This document shows positions 5,105-8,273 of a stretch of 8,273 nucleotides of DNA, piece by piece. The position numbers and the translations under genes are program-made. The stretch comes from Candidatus Dormiibacterota bacterium (GTDB taxonomy: Bacteria; Chloroflexota; Dormibacteria; Aeolococcales; Aeolococcaceae). The first letter of the stretch is position 1. The number at the start of each line of letters is the position of its first letter. Below the pieces are notes generated by a model. The model made no database searches. It saw only the letters and a list, made by a program, of their open reading frames with translations, and was not told where the DNA came from. The DNA lies in NCBI GenBank assembly GCA_955651875.1, contig CATPAP010000261.1:1-8273 (forward strand). The letters are read 5' to 3'.

Positions 5105-6183
5105 ACGCCCGCGGTGAATCCGGCGCGCACCTCGGTGCCCTCACCGACGACGCTGCGCACCTCGATGTGGCCGTCCTCGATCTCGGCGCGCTGGCGCATG
5201 GTGATCAGGCCCAGGCCGCTGCTCCGGCCCAGGCGGGCCTCGGTGGCGGCGACATCAAAACCCTCGCCGTCGTCCAACACCACCACGGAGACGCGCTGCG
5301 GCTGGAACAGCAGGGTGACCTCGACGCGGCTCGCATGACCGTGCGCGACGGCGTTGGTGAGCCCCTCCTGGACGATCCGGAAGATCGCGACCTCGACGCT
5401 CGGGCGAAGGCGCCGCGGTGAGCCGAGCACCACGACGTGCAGGTCGGCTTGGGACGCGAGATCGGCCACCAGGCGGCGCAGCGAGGGCACAAGTCCGGCC
5501 ACGCTCAACTGGTCGGGATGGAGCGCAAAGACCACGCGCTCGAGCTCGCGCAGTGCGGCGTCGGTGGAACGCCGGCAGTTTGCCGCTCCCGCCACGGCCG
5601 CGGCGTGGTCAGTGGTGACCGCACGGCCGATCAGCTCCGTCTGCAGCGCCGCGTCGGCGAGGAGCTGCATGGGGCCCTCGAAGATGTGCTGCGCTGTGCT
5701 CTCGTGGTCGACGTCGATGAGGTGAAACAGCTGGCGCACCGCCTGGTTGGCCGCCGCCCCCGGTGCGTCGATCATGGCGGCGTCGAGGCTGCTGATCCGC
5801 GCCAGGTGCGTCTTGAGCTTGCGCAGCACCGCCCGCTCTTCGTGGAGCGCGCTGATCCGCTCACCGAGGCAGGCGATCTGCTCGTCGATGCGGGCCAGGT
5901 GGGTGCGCATCTCGAGTCCCTCCTCGAGGCGCTGCCGGTACTGGCCCCGCGAACCGCGCGTGAGCCGCTCGATGATGGCCTGGTGATTGACGTCGTACGG
6001 CTTGAGACGGGCGCGGATCTCGTCGCGCTCGAACGAGGCATCGGCGCGTGCGGCATCGAGGCGCTCCACGAGGTCCTCGATGTCCGTCGCCCGGCCGTCC
6101 ACCGCGTAGCGCAGGCCCACCATCGGGGACGTGGCCACGCGCACGTCGAGCGTGAACGGTGGCGCCGAGAGGTCCGAGGTCAC
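5101..6183 (-). CDS. DegS/NarX-like sensor kinase with atypical H-box
   Basis: A 360-residue, apparently cytosolic protein without membrane segments. Residues of about 33-135 are rich in charged heptads and likely form a long coiled coil, as in DegS. The dimerisation/phosphoacceptor region is at 164-190 (AQHIFEGPMQLLADAALQ), followed by ALHPDQLSVAGLVPSLRRLV (220-239), the usual linker of HisKA_3 kinases. The HATPase_c domain looks intact: N-box FRIVQEGLTNAVAHGHAS (268-285, N277), G1 DDGEGFD (304-310) and G2 GLGLITMRQRAE (323-334). The family H-box normally reads 'dIHDGPaQ'. Here it is HIFEGPMQ, so the phosphoacceptor His position is Phe168, the Asp is Glu169, and the nearest His (H166) is two residues early. 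It may use H166, or be a non-phosphorylating or phosphatase-type variant. No response regulator is adjacent. The GTG at 6183 has AGGAAGG six bases upstream, which decides the start. It follows the GT2 gene by 74 bases on the same strand. Confidence 0.8.
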   Translation of the reverse strand: MTSDLSAPPFTLDVRVATSPMVGLRYAVDGRATDIEDLVERLDAARADASFERDEIRARLKPYDVNHQAIIERLTRGSRGQYRQRLEEGLEMRTHLARIDEQIACLGERISALHEERAVLRKLKTHLARISSLDAAMIDAPGAAANQAVRQLFHLIDVDHESTAQHIFEGPMQLLADAALQTELIGRAVTTDHAAAVAGAANCRRSTDAALRELERVVFALHPDQLSVAGLVPSLRRLVADLASQADLHVVVLGSPRRLRPSVEVAIFRIVQEGLTNAVAHGHASRVEVTLLFQPQRVSVVVLDDGEGFDVAATEARLGRSSGLGLITMRQRAEIEDGHIEVRSVVGEGTEVRAGFTAGV

Positions 6184-6189
6184 GGCCTA

Positions 6190-6231
6190 CCTTCCTGATC
6201 GATTGGCGCGCTGACGTTCCAGCCGAGTCTA
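6190..6231 (-). promoter_or_regulatory. RBS and possible -10 box for the kinase gene
   Basis: On the minus strand AGGAAGG (6190-6196) lies six bases before the GTG and is one of only two good Shine-Dalgarno sequences in the window. TAGACT (6226-6231) fits TANNNT and would give a leader of about 35 bases. No clear -35 box, so the promoter is tentative while the ribosome binding site is solid. The kinase may also be read from the upstream glycosyltransferase operon. Confidence 0.4.
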
Positions 6232-6257
6232 GCGTGCGGCTCGCGCGACGGGCGCAC

Positions 6258-6959
6258 CTAGCGCCGCCGCACGCGCAGCCGCAGGAGGTCGACCAGGACC
6301 ATCCCGGAGTCGCGAAGTGCGTTGACCCTGGAGTCCTCACGGTGGCTCCAGTGTACCGGCACCTCGGCCACCTCCCAGCCGTGCCGCCGCGCTCGCACGA
6401 GCACCTCCGCGTCGAAGCCGAAACCGTTGGTGCGCAAGGGCTCGAAGCACGTCACGGCGGCCTGCGCGGTGAACAGCTTGAATCCGCACTGGGTATCGTG
6501 CAGCCCGGGAAGCACGAGCAGCTGGACGAGTCGGTTGTAGGTGCGCCCCATCATCTCCCGCTGCCCCGGCTGGTGGACATCGATGGTCGACCCGGGCAGA
6601 GCGCGCGACGCGATGGCGACAGTGCATCGGCCCGCGAGATGCTCGCGCAGGCGGGGCAGCTCCTCGATCGGCGTGCTCAGGTCGGCGTCGCTGAAGAGAC
6701 GGTGCTCGCCGCGCGCACGGAGCATGCCGGCACGCACGGCCGCCCCCTTCCCCTGATTGCGCCCGAGCGCGTACACGGACAGCTCCGGCCAGCTCTCGGC
6801 GGCGTGCCGGACCACCGCGACGGTGCTGTCGGCGCTGCCGTCGTCGACGACGATCACCTCGTACTCCTCGGCGGCGCCGTCGAAGTACTCGCGGACCCGC
6901 AGCAGGGTCGCCGGGAGCCGATCGGCCTCGTTGTAGGCGGGGATGACAACGCTGATCAC
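6258..6959 (-). CDS. GT2 glycosyltransferase, polyprenyl/dolichyl-phosphate glucosyltransferase-like
   Basis: A 233-residue GT-A fold enzyme that should transfer a sugar from a nucleotide donor, probably to a polyprenyl phosphate on the inner face of the membrane. Motifs in order: ISVVIPAYNEADRLP (2-16), VVDDGSADST (37-46), RNQGKGAAVRAG (67-78), metal-binding SDADLSTP (90-97), REMMGRTYNRLVQ (134-146), HDTQCGFKLF (154-163), NGFGFDAEVLVRARRHGW (178-195) and PVHW (201-204). DADLSTP and QCGFKLF are typical of the ALG5/DPG branch. Unlike GtrB-type enzymes there is no C-terminal pair of membrane helices. The C-terminal residues (LRLRVRRR) are basic and may contact lipid. I choose the GTG at 6959. 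It overlaps the WecG-like stop as GTGA and has GGGAGG seven bases upstream. An earlier GTG at 6986 would add nine residues without a ribosome binding site. Co-transcribed and coupled with the WecG-like gene. Confidence 0.88.
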   Translation of the reverse strand: MISVVIPAYNEADRLPATLLRVREYFDGAAEEYEVIVVDDGSADSTVAVVRHAAESWPELSVYALGRNQGKGAAVRAGMLRARGEHRLFSDADLSTPIEELPRLREHLAGRCTVAIASRALPGSTIDVHQPGQREMMGRTYNRLVQLLVLPGLHDTQCGFKLFTAQAAVTCFEPLRTNGFGFDAEVLVRARRHGWEVAEVPVHWSHREDSRVNALRDSGMVLVDLLRLRVRRR

Positions 6960-7684
6960 CTCCGCACCTCCCGTCGTTCCAGCCACCAGAACTTGGGCAG
7001 CACCGCCTGGCGGCGCCAGCGGCGCGGCTCAGTGACGAGCCGCCAGAGCCACTCGAGCCCCGCGCGGCGCACCGGCGCGGGCGCGCGGCGCGCGGTCCCG
7101 GCGAGGTAGTCGAGTGTCCCGCCGACGCCGATGCCGGCACGCGCTCGGGTGGTGGCCAGGTGGTCGCGCAGGAAGCGCTCCTGGCGGCCGGCCCCGTACG
7201 CCGCGGCGACGAAGTGCGGTGCATGGGCGCCGATGCGCGTGGCGGTGTCGGTGGTCGGATCGCCGCCGTCGGCGACGACGTCGAGGCCCGGGTACCGGTT
7301 GCGCAGCACCGCCGCCGCCCGCTGCGCAACTCCTTCGCGGGCGCCGACGAGCGCCACCCGGTGACCGTGCGCCCGCGCGTGCGGGAGATACGCGTCGAAA
7401 AGGTCGGCGCCCCCGACTCGCACCGCGTTGCGGTGACCGCGACGGCGCAGCGCACGCACCAGGCCGACCCCGTCGGGCACCAGCAGCGCCGCTGACTCGA
7501 GGATTGACCGGAAATCGGGCTCGCGGCGGGCGCGCATTACCATCTCGGGGTTGACGGTCACCACCACGGCCGGGCGTGCGGCCGCCGACTCGCCGGCGAG
7601 ATCGACGAGCCGTTGCACCGCGGCATCCATGTCAACCACGTCGACAGGGCATCCGAGCACGCGCGCGCGCATCGTGGGAGACAT
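6956..7684 (-). CDS. WecG/TagA/CpsF family glycosyltransferase (GT26)
   Basis: A 242-residue enzyme of the family that adds the second sugar (ManNAc, ManNAcA, glucose or similar) to an undecaprenyl-diphosphate-linked first sugar in teichoic acid, enterobacterial common antigen or exopolysaccharide synthesis. Conserved blocks: VVTVNPEMVMRARREPDF (41-58, with T43 and N45), LLVPDGVGLV (67-76, D71 being the proposed catalytic Asp), RVGGADLF (89-96), YGAGRQERFL (163-172, the family's QE), GVGGTLDYLAGTARRAP (186-202), GLEWLWRL (209-216) and EPRRWRR (219-225). The last two form the C-terminal appendage that contacts the membrane. ATG 7684 is used; a second ATG four codons later is possible. A TANNNT box nine bases before the first ATG suggests a nearly leaderless message. 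It heads a likely operon with the GT2 gene. The acceptor cannot be deduced. Confidence 0.92.
   Translation of the reverse strand: MSPTMRARVLGCPVDVVDMDAAVQRLVDLAGESAAARPAVVVTVNPEMVMRARREPDFRSILESAALLVPDGVGLVRALRRRGHRNAVRVGGADLFDAYLPHARAHGHRVALVGAREGVAQRAAAVLRNRYPGLDVVADGGDPTTDTATRIGAHAPHFVAAAYGAGRQERFLRDHLATTRARAGIGVGGTLDYLAGTARRAPAPVRRAGLEWLWRLVTEPRRWRRQAVLPKFWWLERREVRR
6967..6972 (-). promoter_or_regulatory. Shine-Dalgarno deciding the GT2 start
   Basis: GGGAGG on the minus strand, seven bases before the GTG at 6959 and inside the end of the WecG-like gene. It supports the GTGA-overlap start over the GTG at 6986. Confidence 0.6.
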
Positions 7685-7693
7685 GCCGTGCGA

Positions 7694-7699
7694 AGACTA
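7694..7699 (-). promoter_or_regulatory. possible -10 box for the glycosyltransferase operon
   Basis: TAGTCT on the minus strand, nine bases before ATG 7684. It fits TANNNT with a leader of two or three bases at most. No ribosome binding site is visible before this ATG. The spacing is slightly longer than at the other leaderless-type starts, so confidence is lower. Confidence 0.35.
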
Positions 7700-7784
7700 G
7701 CAGGCAACCGTCCTCGCCACGACGGCGCCTCCGCGAGGGCTGTCGCCACCAATCGACCCCAGGCGCATCAACAATGGCACCGTC

Positions 7785-8273
7785 GTGCCCATCTCCCAGG
7801 TCCTCCTTGCCCACGGCGCGTCAGGAAGCGCGGCGTCGATGCGCCCCCACGTCGCGGGACTGCGTGCGCGCGGCATCGAGGCGCGGGCCATCGACCTTCC
7901 CCGGGGCAGCGCGGGCCGCGCCGTCCCGGTCTATGCGGCGCGCCTGGCCGAGGCGCGCCATCCTGCGGTCATCGGTGGCCACTCGTTCGGGGGGCGCGTG
8001 GCGAGCATGCTCGCGGCCGGCGAGGGCTCCGCGGCGGTCATGGCGCTGGTCCTGCTCAGCTACCCGCTTCATCGGCCCGGCCATCCCGAGGAGCAGCAAA
8101 CCGAACACTGGCGGCGGATCCGCTGCCCGGTGCTGCTGCTGTCCGGCGAGTCGGACCCGTTCGCGCGCGTCGAGCTGCTGCGCAGCGCGACCTCACTGCT
8201 CACGGGCGCGGAGCTAGTGACATACCCCCGCGTCGGTCACGGGCTCGCACCGGTGCTCGACGACGCGCTCGAC
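7785..8273 (+). CDS. alpha/beta hydrolase, KANL3/Tex30 type, 3' end missing
   Basis: The frame is open to the end of the window (163 codons from GTG 7785), and only a short C-terminal piece should be missing. The start MPISQVLLAHGASGSAAS gives the first strand and an oxyanion-hole HGA (10-12). GGHSFGGRVASMLAA (64-78) contains the nucleophile elbow with Ser67. ALVLLSYPLHRPGHPE (87-102), a Pro- and His-rich block typical of the KANL3/Tex30 group, follows. CPVLLLSGESDPFA (114-127) carries the probable acid D124, and RVGHGLAP (149-156) the catalytic His152. Members are small cytosolic hydrolases of unknown substrate. The GTG is the best available start because it opens the first beta strand, but it has no ribosome binding site. 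An ATG at 7774 is in the wrong frame. It is divergent from the WecG-like gene, with 100 bases between the starts. Confidence 0.82.
   Translation, partial: MPISQVLLAHGASGSAASMRPHVAGLRARGIEARAIDLPRGSAGRAVPVYAARLAEARHPAVIGGHSFGGRVASMLAAGEGSAAVMALVLLSYPLHRPGHPEEQQTEHWRRIRCPVLLLSGESDPFARVELLRSATSLLTGAELVTYPRVGHGLAPVLDDALD

Noticed and set aside
5437..6198. 253-codon plus-strand ORF opposite the sensor kinase
   Set aside because: Antisense shadow; the minus strand shows clear HATPase motifs and a Shine-Dalgarno sequence.
6960..6986. Nine-residue upstream extension of the GT2 gene (GTG 6986)
   Set aside because: No ribosome binding site; the GTG at 6959 has GGGAGG seven bases upstream and a GTGA overlap with the preceding stop.
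6159..7109. 316-codon plus-strand ORF opposite the GT2 and WecG-like genes
   Set aside because: Antisense shadow of GC-rich codons; both glycosyltransferases have full motif sets on the minus strand.
6337..7455. 372-codon minus-strand ORF spanning two glycosyltransferases
   Set aside because: Arg/Ala-rich frame across the boundary of two well-supported genes, with no motif.
7576..8217. 213-codon plus-strand ORF over the hydrolase
   Set aside because: Wrong frame: the GHSFGG elbow, acid and His motifs lie in the frame starting at 7785.
1..8273. tRNA, rRNA, riboswitch, CRISPR array or prophage genes
   Set aside because: Scanned for cloverleaf-like arms, regular direct repeats and phage-type proteins; none seen.

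Overview
The window is very GC-rich DNA with densely packed genes on both strands and G/C-ending codons. Several genes appear to be leaderless: a TANNNT-type -10 box lies 6-7 bases before the ATG. One gene closely resembles the mycobacterial mycothiol-dependent nitroreductase Rv2466c. Together these point to an actinobacterium (Actinomycetota). The class cannot be fixed from the sequence alone; a soil lineage such as Acidimicrobiia or Thermoleophilia is possible but is only a guess.

Layout. Bases 2-175 (+) are the C-terminal tail of an SGNH/GDSL-type secreted esterase. Bases 176-1127 hold no intact gene. They contain minus-strand relics: a CBS-domain fragment and an unidentified ORF interrupted by an in-frame TGA. 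Bases 1128-3403 (-) hold three genes read in the order DUF192 protein, secreted 48-residue-repeat protein, secreted G1 glutamic peptidase (eqolisin). The DUF192 and repeat genes are in the same frame, separated only by TGA-CAG. The peptidase has its own leaderless-type promoter. Divergent from DUF192, bases 3469-5095 (+) carry the Rv2466c-like thioredoxin-fold oxidoreductase and a cation diffusion facilitator (CDF) metal exporter. Each of these has its own -10-like box.

Bases 5101-7684 (-) carry, in transcription order, a WecG/TagA/CpsF-type glycosyltransferase, a GT2 glycosyltransferase of the dolichyl/polyprenyl-phosphate glucosyltransferase type (translationally coupled by a GTGA overlap), and a DegS/NarX-like sensor kinase whose ATPase domain looks intact but whose expected phospho-histidine position is Phe. 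From 7785 (+) an alpha/beta hydrolase of the KANL3/Tex30 type runs off the end of the window.

Functional picture. The two glycosyltransferases probably act on lipid-linked surface glycan. The peptidase, the repeat protein and the 5' esterase are extracytoplasmic. The oxidoreductase and CDF pump suggest thiol/redox and metal homeostasis. Nothing resembles a phage, CRISPR, toxin-antitoxin or complete mobile element. The least ordinary items are the atypical H-box kinase, the bacterial eqolisin next to an exactly periodic repeat protein, the DUF192/TGA/repeat-protein junction, the recurrent leaderless promoter pattern, and the gene graveyard at 176-1127.
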